A stretch of DNA of 34,416 nt from Gammaproteobacteria bacterium (lineage in GTDB: Bacteria > Pseudomonadota > Gammaproteobacteria > Xanthomonadales > Rhodanobacteraceae). A program made the position numbers and the translations under genes. Below the pieces are notes generated by a model. It saw only the letters and a list, made by a program, of their open reading frames with translations, searched no databases and had not been told where the DNA came from. Position 1 is the first letter of the stretch, and each line of letters opens with the position of its first letter. This document shows, piece by piece, positions 1 through 8,308 of the stretch. Location of the stretch: assembly GCA_021324095.1 (NCBI GenBank), contig JAJPJT010000006.1, positions 1 to 34,416 on the forward strand. The letters are read 5' to 3'.

Positions 1-360
1 CGATCGTCCTGATCTCGCCAAGTCACCCAGCCCTCGGCTCCTGCCTCGGGCGCTCGCGGCTGCGCGGACTGCCCCTCGGCAGCCCGCAAGCGCAGCCTCT
101 CGCCCCCACTGGGCTCCAAGGATGACTACGCTTTGTCCCATGATGTTCTCGCTTCGATGTTGCCATTTGATGTGGGGCGACGATCGGTGACTAGGCTCGA
201 TCGTCCTGATCTCGCCAAGTCACCCAGCCCTCGGCTCCTGCCTCGGCGCTCGCGGCTGCGCGGACTGCCCCTCGGCAGCCCGCAAGCGCAGCCTCTCGCC
301 CCCACTGGGCTCCAAGGATTACGACTGATTGTCCCATTGTTCGCTTCTCGCTTCGATGTT
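1..360. repeat. Tandem duplication of about 197 bp, no gene
   Basis: Bases 1-161 recur almost exactly at 198-360, giving a period of 197 bp. The copies differ by one base in a G run (CCTCGGG versus CCTCGG) and diverge after about base 120 of the unit. Each unit contains short GC-rich inverted repeats such as CTGCCCCTCGGCAG. The first copy starts at the window edge, so more copies may lie outside. I see no convincing coding potential: the open frames here have low-complexity Arg/Pro/Ser-rich translations and no start-site support. Confidence 0.8.
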
Positions 361-397
361 CGATTCAAGCTGGGATGATCGGTTCTCGCATCTCCGA

Positions 398-420
398 CTG
401 GGTCCCGGCCTTCGCCGGGA
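398..420 (+). repeat. REP-like palindrome, copy 1
   Basis: The core CCCGGCCTTCGCCGGG forms a 6-bp stem (CCCGGC/GCCGGG) and is preceded by CTGGGT. It matches the copy at 851-873 in the same orientation and, more loosely, the element at the right end of the window. This is typical of the interspersed palindromes of Xanthomonadales genomes. Confidence 0.75.
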
Positions 421-523
421 CGACGGCTTTGCTTTTGCTCGTCATTACAGACCGCTTCCCGCGGTCTGCCCTTCGGGCCATCGGCTGCGCCGGTGCTCGC
501 TTCGGCATCCATGCCTTCGCAGT

Positions 524-544
524 CCGGCGCAGGCCGGAATCCAG
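524..544 (-). repeat. REP-like palindrome, copy 2, inverted
   Basis: On the minus strand it reads CTGGATTCCGGCCTGCGCCGG, a divergent copy of the element at 851-873 in the opposite orientation. It abuts the stop codon of the GIY-YIG gene, so that gene lies between inverted copies. Confidence 0.7.
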
Positions 545-838
545 TTACAGAATGGTGGGATATAAATCCTTCCATTCCGGATTGCATTCTTCGATCCGGC
601 GAATTTTCCATGCACGATTCCACTCCTTGATTGCCTTCTCGCGTGCGATGGCGGATTCCATCGTGTCGTGCACTTCGTGCCAGACCAAAACGTGAATTCG
701 GTACTTCTTCGTGAAAACTTCGACAACGCTGTTCCTGTGTTCCCAAATTCGCTTCGCCAAGTCTGATGTAACGCCAACGTACAAAGTGCCGTTGCGCTTG
801 CTGGCCAGCATGTAGACACAAGGCTTCCGTTCTCTCAT
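545..838 (-). CDS. Small GIY-YIG nuclease family protein
   Basis: This encodes a 97-residue single-domain GIY-YIG protein. The N-terminus contains VYMLASKRNGTLYVGVT, which supplies the two GIY-YIG half motifs in the usual degenerate form (VYM...YVG). The conserved basic helix follows (LAKRIWEHR), then the glutamate-bearing AIAREKAIKEWNR helix, and the typical WKDLY end. Such stand-alone proteins, related to the YhbQ/UPF0213 group, are presumed DNA endonucleases, but their cellular role is not established. I chose the ATG at 838 (MRERKPCVYML). The frame stays open upstream to 883, but that extension (LAFPAKAGIQW) translates the REP-like palindrome and is probably not protein. The gene stands alone, with palindromes on both sides. 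Confidence 0.85.
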   Translation of the reverse strand: MRERKPCVYMLASKRNGTLYVGVTSDLAKRIWEHRNSVVEVFTKKYRIHVLVWHEVHDTMESAIAREKAIKEWNRAWKIRRIEECNPEWKDLYPTIL

Positions 839-850
839 GCCACTTGTCCA

Positions 851-873
851 CTGGATCCCGGCCTTCGCCGGGA
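851..873 (+). repeat. REP-like palindrome, copy 3
   Basis: It reads CTGGAT followed by CCCGGCCTTCGCCGGGA. It lies 13 bp outside the start codon of the GIY-YIG gene, in opposite orientation to the copy at 524-544. In a minus-strand frame it encodes the PAKAGIQ peptide often seen at misannotated N-termini in repeat-rich genomes. Confidence 0.8.
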
Positions 874-896
874 AGGCGAGCACACATCCAGGTTCG

Positions 897-1784
897 TCAA
901 CGTTTTTGCGGCGCAGGATGATCGGTCAACGCGCCGGCATCGACGGCCTGCATGAAGGGCGAACCCTTGTCGAGCACGACCACGGCGCCGCCGCCGCTGA
1001 AACTCTTGCGCCAGGCTTCGAGGCTGCTCCAGTAGCGGAAGAATTGCGGGTCTTTTGCCGAAGCCGCAGCGTAGATCTTCGCCGCCTGCGCATCGCCGTC
1101 GCCGCGTATGGATGCAGCTGCCTTGTCCGCCGCCGCAAGCACCTTCTGGTCTTGCGCATCGCCGGCCGCGCGGATGGCTTCCGCCGCGGCCTCGCCTTCG
1201 GCGCGCACGGTGCCGGCCTGGACCTGGGCCTCGGCGCTCATGCGTTTGTACACGGCGGCAAGCGAGTCCTCGGGCGGCAGCACCCGCCCGATGCCGACTG
1301 AAAGGATGTCGATGCCCAACTTCTGGCGAATCGTGCCGCTCACGTCGCCACGAACCGCGGCGCCCGTGTCGCCACTCGCCGCGACCAGCAGTCTCGACAA
1401 ATCCTGGCCCGCGACTTCCTTGCGCAACGCATTCCGGATCAGCGGCTCCATCTGCTGGATGGCCTGCAGTTCGTCCGCGGAGGTCGCCTTGAAATAGATC
1501 GCAGGATCGGCAACCCGCCAAAGCACGTCGAATCCGACGCGGACCGTCTCGCCGTCGCGCGTCTTGCAGTCGCCCGGTTCGGCCTGCGAAACGAGTTCAC
1601 GGGTGTCGTACACCGTGACGTCCTGCACGAACGGCAGCTTGAAATGCAGCCCGGGACCGATGCCGGCCGCTTCGACGTGATCGAGCCGCGACAGCACCGC
1701 GGCATGGCCTTCGCCCACGACGTAGATGCCGTTGGCGCCGAGCAGCGCCAGCACGAGGATCACAATGGGGATGATGTATTTCAT
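897..1784 (-). CDS. hflC: HflC, SPFH/band-7 membrane protein
   Basis: HflC is 295 residues long and partners HflK in the inner-membrane complex that surrounds the FtsH protease and modulates its access to membrane substrates. The sequence shows an N-terminal membrane anchor at residues 3-23 (MKYIIPIVILVLALLGANGIYVV). The band-7 domain follows (GEGHAAVLSRLDHVEAAGIGPGLHFKLPF), then an Ala/Glu-rich helix (residues about 195-250) with the AAEAIRAAGDAQ repeats typical of the family. The start is the ATG at 1784, which overlaps the hflK stop in an ATGA, so translational coupling is likely. The frame is open further upstream, but only as a shadow of hflK. It is the last gene of the block; no T-run terminator is visible after it. 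Confidence 0.96.
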   Translation of the reverse strand: MKYIIPIVILVLALLGANGIYVVGEGHAAVLSRLDHVEAAGIGPGLHFKLPFVQDVTVYDTRELVSQAEPGDCKTRDGETVRVGFDVLWRVADPAIYFKATSADELQAIQQMEPLIRNALRKEVAGQDLSRLLVAASGDTGAAVRGDVSGTIRQKLGIDILSVGIGRVLPPEDSLAAVYKRMSAEAQVQAGTVRAEGEAAAEAIRAAGDAQDQKVLAAADKAAASIRGDGDAQAAKIYAAASAKDPQFFRYWSSLEAWRKSFSGGGAVVVLDKGSPFMQAVDAGALTDHPAPQKR

Positions 1785-2941
1785 GCGCTTCCGGCCTGCA
1801 CGCCGGGACCCGAAGTGACCGGGATCGTGGTGGAAGTCGCCGAGCCGGGCGCCGAGGAAGCCGACGCCGGCCCGGTGCTGCCCGCCGTGGCGGGCGTGCC
1901 GGCGGCACCCGGATGCTGCGTGGGGAACTGGATGACCACGTTGCCGGAACCGGTGTTGACGACCACGTGGTTTTTGGTCAACACGGACTGCATTGCGTCG
2001 AGCCACAGGCGATGTCGCGTCACCTGCGGCGATGCCTGGTACTGGAGGAGGACCTGGCCGAATCGGGCGACCGCGGAATTTGCCTCCGCGACGACCTCGC
2101 GCCGGTAGGCCTCGGCATCGTTCTTGATCGATATGGCCTGGTTCTTCGTTTCAATTTGGCCGCGCGTCACGTTGGCCTCGGCCGTCGCCTTCGCGGTCTT
2201 GGCGTCGTCGTGTGCCCTGGCGATGGCATCGAACGCCTGTTTCACGTCCGACGGAACGCCGACGTTCTGGACACCGACGTCGGTGAGCGCGATGCCGAGC
2301 GTGCCGGGCGAAGAGGACAACGCGCCTTCCAGCCGCGTGCGGATCGCACCGGCAAGCTTGTCGGCATCGACGTGACCGGACTGGCACGGCAGGCCCAGGC
2401 CATCGATCAGGCACTGCAACTCGTGCGAACCCACGACGCCGCGCACCGCAGCGATCGCCTCTGTCCGCACCACTTCCTCGGCATCCCGCGCCGAGAACAG
2501 GAAATCGCGCGCGTTGGTCACCTTGTAGTGCACGTCGTAATCGACGAGCACGAGCTGGCCGTCGCTGGTCAGCATGCGTGCCTCGTCATTGACCGTGCGG
2601 ATGCGCCCGATGTCGACCTTGTCGACCTCGTCGATCGGCGAAGGAAAGCGCAGGTGGACGCCCGGCTGCAGCACGCGTACGAAACGCCCGAAACGCATCA
2701 GCACGCCGACCTGCTGGCCGCCGATCGAGGTCCATCCGCCGATCAGGAACCAAAGGACGATGATCACCACGATCAGCGCGAGCACGCCGAGCGGGCCGCG
2801 GCCGAACGGCCCCAGGCTGCGCCGGAATTTCCTCAGCCACGCTTCGATGTCGGGCCCGCCGCCATGGCCACCCTGCCCCGGCCCCCACGGCTCCCGGCCG
2901 CGGGGCTCGCGCGGTTTGTCACCGGGCTCCTTCCAGGGCAT
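1781..2941 (-). CDS. hflK: HflK, SPFH/band-7 membrane protein
   Basis: HflK is 386 residues and the partner of HflC in the FtsH-associated HflKC complex. It has the diagnostic Gly/Pro-rich cytoplasmic N-terminus (MPWKEPGDKPREPRG), one transmembrane helix near residues 55-72 (VLALIVVIIVLWFLIGGW) and a band-7 domain starting at GQQVGVLMRFGRFVRVLQPG. A long Ala-rich helical region follows, then a Gly/Thr/Ser/Pro-rich tail. I chose the ATG at 2941, which has GAGG nine bases upstream; a TTG at 2950 would add three residues but lacks a well-spaced ribosome site. hflK is separated from hflX by 216 bp, wider than elsewhere in this block. Confidence 0.96.
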   Translation of the reverse strand: MPWKEPGDKPREPRGREPWGPGQGGHGGGPDIEAWLRKFRRSLGPFGRGPLGVLALIVVIIVLWFLIGGWTSIGGQQVGVLMRFGRFVRVLQPGVHLRFPSPIDEVDKVDIGRIRTVNDEARMLTSDGQLVLVDYDVHYKVTNARDFLFSARDAEEVVRTEAIAAVRGVVGSHELQCLIDGLGLPCQSGHVDADKLAGAIRTRLEGALSSSPGTLGIALTDVGVQNVGVPSDVKQAFDAIARAHDDAKTAKATAEANVTRGQIETKNQAISIKNDAEAYRREVVAEANSAVARFGQVLLQYQASPQVTRHRLWLDAMQSVLTKNHVVVNTGSGNVVIQFPTQHPGAAGTPATAGSTGPASASSAPGSATSTTIPVTSGPGVQAGSA

Positions 2942-3157
2942 CGTTTGCAACCTCGGGTTGGTGGATCGACACGCCGGAATCGGCGCAAACGGGGAATTCT
3001 ATCATCCTTGTGCGATCGTCCCTGATCGCCGCGTCGCCCAATGCCAGGCAAGCAAAACGCACAGGGCTCCTCCAGCACCAGAACGGACTTCCCTGTCCTG
3101 GCTTTTCACAACAGCCGCTCCGAAGGGACGCCAGAGCAGCGTACTTACGGAAGCTCC
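2942..3157 (-). promoter_or_regulatory. hflX-hflK spacer with possible hflKC promoter
   Basis: This 216-bp gap has no supported gene. On the minus strand it contains a TAGAAT hexamer (2996-3001), a plausible -10 element about 55 bp from hflK, with only a weak -35 match. It also holds a small palindrome (GGAC-TTCCCT-GTCC, 3085-3098) followed by GGCTTTT, which resembles the end of the palindrome inside hflX. A separate promoter for hflKC is inferred from the gap and is unproven. Confidence 0.3.
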
Positions 3158-4528
3158 TCACGCTGCATCGAGCCAATCCCGCAGCAGCCGTGCATCGTCG
3201 CCGCGCACGTCGCCGGCCAGCGGCAGCAACAAATTGCGCGGCGCGTCGATGTCGAGACGCCAGCCCTCTTCGTCGTAACGCTCGGACTTGACCGCACCGA
3301 GTTCGATCAGGCGCGCACGCAGACGGCCGGCGCGCGGCGGCAGCCGCAACTCCGCGTGCACGCGAGCGCCGGCGAGTCGCTCGCTGACGGCCTGGCGCAG
3401 CAGGTCGAGCCCGGCGCCGCTCACCGCCGACAGCCACACCGCCGCCGGCGCGCCTTCCGCGTCGCGGTCGATGCGGGGTGGGATTTCGTTGAAAGTCGGG
3501 CCAGGGATGCCCGGCTTTTGATCTTCGCCAACAGGGACGTTGGCATTCAAAACATCGATTTTGTTGAACACCATCAACTGCGGCACGTCGCCCGCGCCGA
3601 TTTCATCCAGCACGCCGTTCACGACCCCACTCAACACGTCGCGCTCGGGATCGGCCGCATCGGTGACGTGCAGCAGCAGATCGGCATCGCGCGCTTCGGA
3701 GAGGGTCGCGCGGAATGCCGCCACGAGGTCGTGCGGAAGCTCGCGGATGAATCCGACCGTGTCGGCCAGCACGGCAGGCCCCGATTCCAGCCCGTCCAGC
3801 CTCCGAACCGTGGGGTCGAGCGTTGCGAACAACTGGTCGGCCGTATACACCGAGCCACGCGTCACCGCATTGAACAGCGTGGACTTGCCCGCGTTGGTGT
3901 AGCCGACCAGCGCGACGCGCGGCAGGGTGTTGCGCAACCGCGCACGCCGTTGCTGGCCGCGCTGCACACCGACCTTGTCGATGCGTTTCTGCAATTGCTC
4001 GACCCGCTTCTGCAGCAGCCGCCGGTCGGTTTCGAGCTGAGTTTCGCCGGGACCGCGCAGGCCGATTGAACCGCCGCGCTGGCGCTCGAGATGCGTCCAG
4101 CCGCGGACCAGCCGGGTTGCCATGTGCTGCAACTGCGCAAGCTCGACTTCCAGCTTGCCTTCGTGCGACTGCGCGCGCTGCGCGAAGATATCCAGGATCA
4201 ATGCAGCGCGATCGATGACCCGCGCGGAGAAGTGCTTTTCCAGATTGCGTTCCTGCACCGGCGTCAGCGCGTGGTCGACCAGCACGAGGTCGGCGCCGAG
4301 TTCGCGCACCTTCGACTGCACCTCGTCGGCCTTGCCGGTGCCGATGTAGAACTTCGGGTTGGGCGCATCCACGCGTGCACGCACCGTGCCCAGGATTTCC
4401 GCGCCGGCGGATTTGGCCAATTCGGTGAATTCCTGTGCGCGCCGCGCCGCCGCGCCGTTGCCCGAATAGGGCAACACCAGCAGCGCGCGTTCGCCTCGCT
4501 TCTCTCGTTCGACGAACAGGGCAATCAA
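3158..4528 (-). CDS. hflX: Ribosome-associated GTPase HflX
   Basis: HflX (456 residues) is a GTPase that binds the 50S subunit and splits stalled or heat-inactivated ribosomes. The HflX-specific N-terminal domain includes [32 protein letters not shown] and the [15 protein letters not shown] signature. The G domain has its P-loop at 209-217 (GYTNAGKST), G3 at 256-260 (DTVGF), then NKID. The protein is about 30 residues longer than E. coli HflX. Part of this is an insertion between NKID and PRIDRD that contains [11 protein letters not shown] and is encoded by a palindrome (see 3492-3518). The likely start is the TTG at 4528, which overlaps the hfq stop codon (TTGA), so translation probably depends on hfq. 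No ATG fits the family N-terminus. Confidence 0.95.
   Translation of the reverse strand: MIALFVEREKRGERALLVLPYSGNGAAARRAQEFTELAKSAGAEILGTVRARVDAPNPKFYIGTGKADEVQSKVRELGADLVLVDHALTPVQERNLEKHFSARVIDRAALILDIFAQRAQSHEGKLEVELAQLQHMATRLVRGWTHLERQRGGSIGLRGPGETQLETDRRLLQKRVEQLQKRIDKVGVQRGQQRRARLRNTLPRVALVGYTNAGKSTLFNAVTRGSVYTADQLFATLDPTVRRLDGLESGPAVLADTVGFIRELPHDLVAAFRATLSEARDADLLLHVTDAADPERDVLSGVVNGVLDEIGAGDVPQLMVFNKIDVLNANVPVGEDQKPGIPGPTFNEIPPRIDRDAEGAPAAVWLSAVSGAGLDLLRQAVSERLAGARVHAELRLPPRAGRLRARLIELGAVKSERYDEEGWRLDIDAPRNLLLPLAGDVRGDDARLLRDWLDAA
3492..3518. repeat. REP-like palindrome inside hflX
   Basis: AAAGTCGGGC and GCCCGGCTTT form a 10-bp stem with one wobble pair around a 7-base loop (CAGGGAT). 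It sits in frame within the hflX G-domain coding region and encodes part of the residues absent from E. coli HflX. It looks like a palindromic repeat captured in a surface loop. Comparison with other genomes would be needed to prove insertion. Confidence 0.55.
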
Positions 4529-4785
4529 TCCTGCGCCGGTGCTTCGGCGTCTTCCTGCTTCGCGTCGTCCGGACCGACCTTGACCGCGCGGCTCGGCACC
4601 ACGGTCGAGATGGCGTGTTTGTACACCATCTGGCTGACCTGGTTGCGCAGCAGCACCACGAACTGGTCGAACGACTCGATCACGCCCTGCAACTTGATGC
4701 CATTGACGAGGTAGATCGCCACGGGAATGCGTTCGCGGCGCAGGGCATTCAAAAACGGATCCTGCAACGATTGGCTCTTGGACAT
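4525..4785 (-). CDS. hfq: RNA chaperone Hfq
   Basis: Hfq is an 86-residue Sm-like hexameric RNA chaperone that pairs small RNAs with mRNAs. The sequence is canonical. [24 protein letters not shown] contains the proximal-face Q-D-x-F-L motif and the rim arginines (RRER). The Sm2 motif is YKHAIST. It ends in a short acidic tail ([14 protein letters not shown]). GGAAGG lies upstream of the ATG. It lies between miaA and hflX, the widely conserved order, and its stop overlaps the hflX start. Confidence 0.98.
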   Translation of the reverse strand: MSKSQSLQDPFLNALRRERIPVAIYLVNGIKLQGVIESFDQFVVLLRNQVSQMVYKHAISTVVPSRAVKVGPDDAKQEDAEAPAQD

Positions 4786-4873
4786 TGTTATGGCCTTCCG
4801 ATCAGGGGCGGACCGCGGGTTTCCTTCGCGGAATCAAATGTTAGCGCATAACGACGGCATTTGGGCCGATTCA

Positions 4874-5842
4874 CTAGGGTTTCATCGGCAGAAACAAGGC
4901 GATGGCGGCGACGATCGATTCATGGCAATCCGGGTGGTCGGGATCGAACACACGCGCGTCCAATTCGCCGCGCAACCACGTCGTCTGCCGCTTCGCAAGC
5001 TGCCGCGTCGCATGGATCGCGCGCGTGCGGAACATTTCCAGCGAATATGCACCCTCGAGATATTCCCACGCCTGCCGGTAACCCACCGCCCGCAGAGCCG
5101 GCAAATTGGAATCCAAATCGCCACGCGCATGCAGTGCCTTGACCTCGTCGAGAAAACCCTCGCGCAGCATCGCATCAAAACGCACTGCAATGCGTTCGCG
5201 CAGTGCCGCGCGATCAGCGGGATTCAACGCGAGCTTCAATACGCGCCAAGGCAACCGATTCGCGGCGCCCTTTTGCGCTTGCATGGCAGTGAGCGTATGG
5301 CCGGACAATTCGATGACCTCCAGCGCGCGCTGGATGCGCTGCGCGTCATTGGGGCGAATCCGCGCGGCGGCTTCCGGATCGCTCTGTGCAAGCCGCGCAT
5401 GCTGTGCGGGCCAGCCGTCGCGCTCGGCTTCCGCTTGCAGGCGCGCCCGCACGGCGGGCTCGGCCGGCGGCATCTCGGACAACCCGCGTTCGAGCGCCCG
5501 GAAATACAGGCCGGTGCCGCCGACCAGCAGCGGCACGTTGCCGCGCGCGGTGATGGCTCGCATCGCCGTCAACGCATCGTCGCGGAACGTCGCGGCCGAA
5601 TACGGCTCCGCCGGATTGCGGATGTCGATCAGCGCGTGCGGATAGCGGCGCAAGGTTTCCGCATCCGGCTTGGCCGCGCCGATGTCGAGGCCGCGGTACA
5701 CCAGCGCCGAATCGACGCTGACGAGTTCAACTGGAAAGCGATCTGCCAGCGCGCAGGCAAGCGCGGTCTTGCCGGTCGCGGTCGGGCCCATCAGGAAGAT
5801 TGCGGACGGGCGCCGGTCGATGCTGTTCGCGTGGTGCGACAT
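4874..5842 (-). CDS. miaA: tRNA dimethylallyltransferase MiaA
   Basis: MiaA (322 residues) transfers a dimethylallyl group to N6 of A37 in tRNAs that read UNN codons. The P-loop GPTATGKT lies near residue 19, followed by the catalytic-region [19 protein letters not shown]. Further landmarks are [36 protein letters not shown] and the late [14 protein letters not shown] tRNA-binding segment. The length is normal. The ATG at 5842 has no strong ribosome site. A TACAAT hexamer (minus strand, 5849-5854) lies so close that a leaderless transcript is conceivable. It is followed by hfq 88 bp downstream. Confidence 0.96.
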   Translation of the reverse strand: MSHHANSIDRRPSAIFLMGPTATGKTALACALADRFPVELVSVDSALVYRGLDIGAAKPDAETLRRYPHALIDIRNPAEPYSAATFRDDALTAMRAITARGNVPLLVGGTGLYFRALERGLSEMPPAEPAVRARLQAEAERDGWPAQHARLAQSDPEAAARIRPNDAQRIQRALEVIELSGHTLTAMQAQKGAANRLPWRVLKLALNPADRAALRERIAVRFDAMLREGFLDEVKALHARGDLDSNLPALRAVGYRQAWEYLEGAYSLEMFRTRAIHATRQLAKRQTTWLRGELDARVFDPDHPDCHESIVAAIALFLPMKP

Positions 5843-5890
5843 GGCCGCGATTGTAGGGTCGGCGCGCGGTGTCCCTCTTGCCGCCCGGCC

Positions 5891-5896
5891 TATAAT
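5891..5896 (+). promoter_or_regulatory. Candidate -10 box of the tdh promoter
   Basis: A perfect TATAAT lies 32 bp before the tdh ATG, inside the 86-bp divergent spacer with miaA. No good -35 hexamer sits 17 bp upstream. The ribosome site AAGG follows, eight bases before the ATG. The promoter call rests on this single hexamer and its position. Confidence 0.45.
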
Positions 5897-5928
5897 GCTG
5901 CGATTCGAGAACCTCCAAGGTCGACGAC

Positions 5929-6963
5929 ATGCCGAACATGATGAGGGCGCTGGTCAAGCGCGACGCCGCCAAGGGCATCTGGATGGAAGAGGTGCCGGTG
6001 CCGGAATACGGCCACAACGACGTGCTGATCGAGGTCGAGAAGACCGCGATCTGCGGCACCGACCTGCACATCTATAACTGGGACCAGTGGGCGCAGCGCG
6101 TGATCAAACCGGGCCTCGTGATCGGCCACGAGTTCGTCGGCAGGATCGTCGCGCTGGGCAGCGAAGTGCGGGGTTATCGCGTCGGCCAGCGCGTCTCGGC
6201 CGAAGGCCACATCACCTGCGGCATGTGCCGCAACTGCCGCGCCGGGCGTCCGCACCTGTGTCCGCATACCGTGGGCATCGGCGTCAACCGCAACGGCGCC
6301 TTCGCGCAATACATCGCGATGCCGCAATCGAACCTGTGGCCGATTCCCGACCAGATCCCCTCGTCGCTCGCCGCGTTCTTCGACCCTTACGGCAACGCCG
6401 CACATTGCGCGCTGGAGTACGACCTGATCGGCGAGGACGTGCTGATCACGGGCGCGGGTCCGATCGGCGTGATTGCGACTGGCATCGCGCGCCACGTGGG
6501 CGCTCGCAACATCGTGGTCACCGACGTCAACGACTATCGCCTGAAGCTCGCCGCCGAGATGGGCGCGACGCGCGTGGTCAACGTTTCCAAACAACCCGTG
6601 CGCGAGATCCTTTCCGAACTGCACATGGAAGGTTTCGACGTGGGGCTGGAGATGTCGGGCAACCCGCACGCCTTCAACGACATGCTGGATTGCATGTATC
6701 ACGGCGGCAAGGTTGCACTGCTCGGGATCCTGCCGAATGGTTCAGGCATCGACTGGGACAAGGTGATCTTCAAGGGCCTGACCCTGCACGGCATCTACGG
6801 CCGGCGCATGTACGAGACCTGGTACAAGATGACCCAGATGCTGCTGACCGGTTTTCCGCTGCACAAGGTGCTGACCCACCAGCTCGCGATCGACGATTTC
6901 CAGCAGGGCTTCGACCTGATGGCGTCCGGCGAGTGCGGCAAGGTGGTGTGCAGTTGGAATTGA
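5929..6963 (+). CDS. tdh: L-threonine 3-dehydrogenase
   Basis: Tdh (344 residues) is a zinc- and NAD-dependent medium-chain dehydrogenase that oxidises L-threonine to 2-amino-3-ketobutyrate. The catalytic zinc region includes C42 ([14 protein letters not shown]) and H67-E68 (GHEF). The structural zinc cysteines are C97, C100, C103 and C111 ([17 protein letters not shown]). The nucleotide fold carries GAGPIG. Strong similarity to E. coli Tdh runs to the end ([19 protein letters not shown]). The ATG at 5929 has AAGG eight bases upstream; ATGs at 5938 and 5941 are possible, and the last aligns best with the E. coli start. It probably forms an operon with kbl, 131 bp downstream. Confidence 0.96.
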   Translation: MPNMMRALVKRDAAKGIWMEEVPVPEYGHNDVLIEVEKTAICGTDLHIYNWDQWAQRVIKPGLVIGHEFVGRIVALGSEVRGYRVGQRVSAEGHITCGMCRNCRAGRPHLCPHTVGIGVNRNGAFAQYIAMPQSNLWPIPDQIPSSLAAFFDPYGNAAHCALEYDLIGEDVLITGAGPIGVIATGIARHVGARNIVVTDVNDYRLKLAAEMGATRVVNVSKQPVREILSELHMEGFDVGLEMSGNPHAFNDMLDCMYHGGKVALLGILPNGSGIDWDKVIFKGLTLHGIYGRRMYETWYKMTQMLLTGFPLHKVLTHQLAIDDFQQGFDLMASGECGKVVCSWN

Positions 6964-7094
6964 GAAGGGGATTGGGGGCGCGTAGTGAGGGGCGTGACAA
7001 CGAGCTTCACCAATACGGATGCACACCCGCAACCGATCGCACCATCTTTGCGCCCCCGCTACCGTCCCCAACCCCCGTTTTCAAGGACTCAGCC

Positions 7095-8294
7095 ATGACC
7101 TACGCCGCGCAAGCACGCCTCCACGAAGAACTTCAATCCATCCGCGACAGCGGTCTCTACAAGGACGAACGCATCATCACTTCGCCGCAGTCGGCCGAGA
7201 TCACTTTGGCCGATGGCCGCAAGGTGCTGAACTTCTGCGCCAACAATTACCTCGGCCTTGCCGATCATCCGCGGCTTATCGAAGCGGCCAAGCGCGCGCT
7301 GGACACGCACGGCTTCGGGATGGCCTCGGTGCGTTTCATCTGCGGCACGCAGGACCTGCACAAACAACTGGAACACGACATCGCGAAATTCTTCGGTACC
7401 GACGACGCGATACTGTACGCCGCGTGCTTCGATGCCAACGGCGGCCTGTTCGAGCCGCTGCTGGGCGAAAACGACGCCGTCATCTCCGATGTGCTGAACC
7501 ACGCTTCGATCATCGACGGTATCCGGCTGTGCAAGGCCAGGCGCTTCCGCTATGCCAACGGCGACGTGGCGGACCTCGAAAAGCAGTTGCAGGCCGCCGA
7601 TGAAGTGGGCGCCCGCACCAAATTGATTTCGTCGGATGGCGTGTTCTCGATGGACGGCGTGGTGGCCCCGCTCGACAAGATCACCGCGCTCGCGAAGAGG
7701 TACAACGCGCTGGTGCACATCGACGAATGCCACGCAACGGGATTCATCGGCAAGACCGGGCGCGGTTCGGCCGAAGTGCACGGCGTGATGGACAAGATCG
7801 ACATCTTCACCGGCACGCTGGGCAAGGCGCTGGGCGGCGCGGTCGGCGGCTTCACCACCGGCCGCAAGGAGATCATCGACATGCTGCGTCAGCGCTCGCG
7901 CCCGTACCTGTTTTCGAATTCATTGCCGCCGGCGCTGGTCGCGGCGTCGATCGAAGTGCTGAAGATGCTGGGCGAGGCCGGCGAGTTGCGTGACAAGCTG
8001 GCGGAGAACACCCGTTACTTCCGCGATGCGATGACGAAAGCGGGATTCGAGATCAGGCCCGGCAATCACCCGATCGTCCCGGTGATGACCCATGACGCCA
8101 AGCTGGCGCAAGCGATGGCGGCAGGCTTGCTGGATGAAGGCATCTACGCCATCGGCTTCTTCTATCCGGTCGTCGCGGAAGGCAAGGCCCGCATCCGCAC
8201 CCAGATGTGCGCGGCGCACACGCGCGAACACCTCGACCGCGCTATCGCGGCGTTCACGAAGGTTGGTCAGGAAGTTGGTCTGATTGCAGGCTGA
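7095..8294 (+). CDS. kbl: 2-amino-3-ketobutyrate CoA ligase (glycine C-acetyltransferase)
   Basis: Kbl (399 residues) is a PLP enzyme of the alpha-oxoamine synthase family. It cleaves 2-amino-3-ketobutyrate with CoA to glycine and acetyl-CoA, completing the Tdh pathway. The PLP lysine is K244 in GTLGKALGG, the same number as in E. coli. Other landmarks are [45 protein letters not shown] and the C-terminal [14 protein letters not shown] region ([15 protein letters not shown]). The ATG at 7095 has AAGGA seven bases upstream. The frame is open far upstream, but only as a shadow of tdh. A gap of 14 bp separates it from the convergent hydrolase gene, and no terminator is visible there. Confidence 0.97.
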   Translation: MTYAAQARLHEELQSIRDSGLYKDERIITSPQSAEITLADGRKVLNFCANNYLGLADHPRLIEAAKRALDTHGFGMASVRFICGTQDLHKQLEHDIAKFFGTDDAILYAACFDANGGLFEPLLGENDAVISDVLNHASIIDGIRLCKARRFRYANGDVADLEKQLQAADEVGARTKLISSDGVFSMDGVVAPLDKITALAKRYNALVHIDECHATGFIGKTGRGSAEVHGVMDKIDIFTGTLGKALGGAVGGFTTGRKEIIDMLRQRSRPYLFSNSLPPALVAASIEVLKMLGEAGELRDKLAENTRYFRDAMTKAGFEIRPGNHPIVPVMTHDAKLAQAMAAGLLDEGIYAIGFFYPVVAEGKARIRTQMCAAHTREHLDRAIAAFTKVGQEVGLIAG

Positions 8295-8308
8295 TGCACA
8301 GACTCTGG

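Larger units (their letters stand above)
361..544. other. Gene-free stretch with several hairpins
   Basis: This completes the 544-base left end, which has no supported gene. It holds a REP-like palindrome at 398-420, a perfect 8-bp stem hairpin (CAGACCGC / GCGGTCTG, 448-468), an adjoining GCCC-TTC-GGGC hairpin (468-478) and an inverted REP-like copy at 524-544. It looks like a repeat-rich intergenic region next to the GIY-YIG gene. Confidence 0.6.

Noticed and set aside
1..360. CRISPR array
   Set aside because: There are only two long, adjacent copies without spacer structure. This is a tandem duplication.
445..887. Two further minus-strand frames overlapping the GIY-YIG gene
   Set aside because: Only the frame ending at 545 shows the GIY-YIG motifs. 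The others are Arg-rich shadows with repeat-derived sequence.
6974..7057. GGGGGCGC and GCGCCCCC facing each other in the tdh-kbl gap
   Set aside because: The arms could pair, but the loop is about 70 bases, no T run follows and no known leader motif is visible. Not enough to call a terminator or riboswitch.
6087..7094. Open frame joined to the start of kbl
   Set aside because: It overlaps tdh in another frame and has no family similarity. The real kbl start at 7095 has a good ribosome site and matches E. coli in length.
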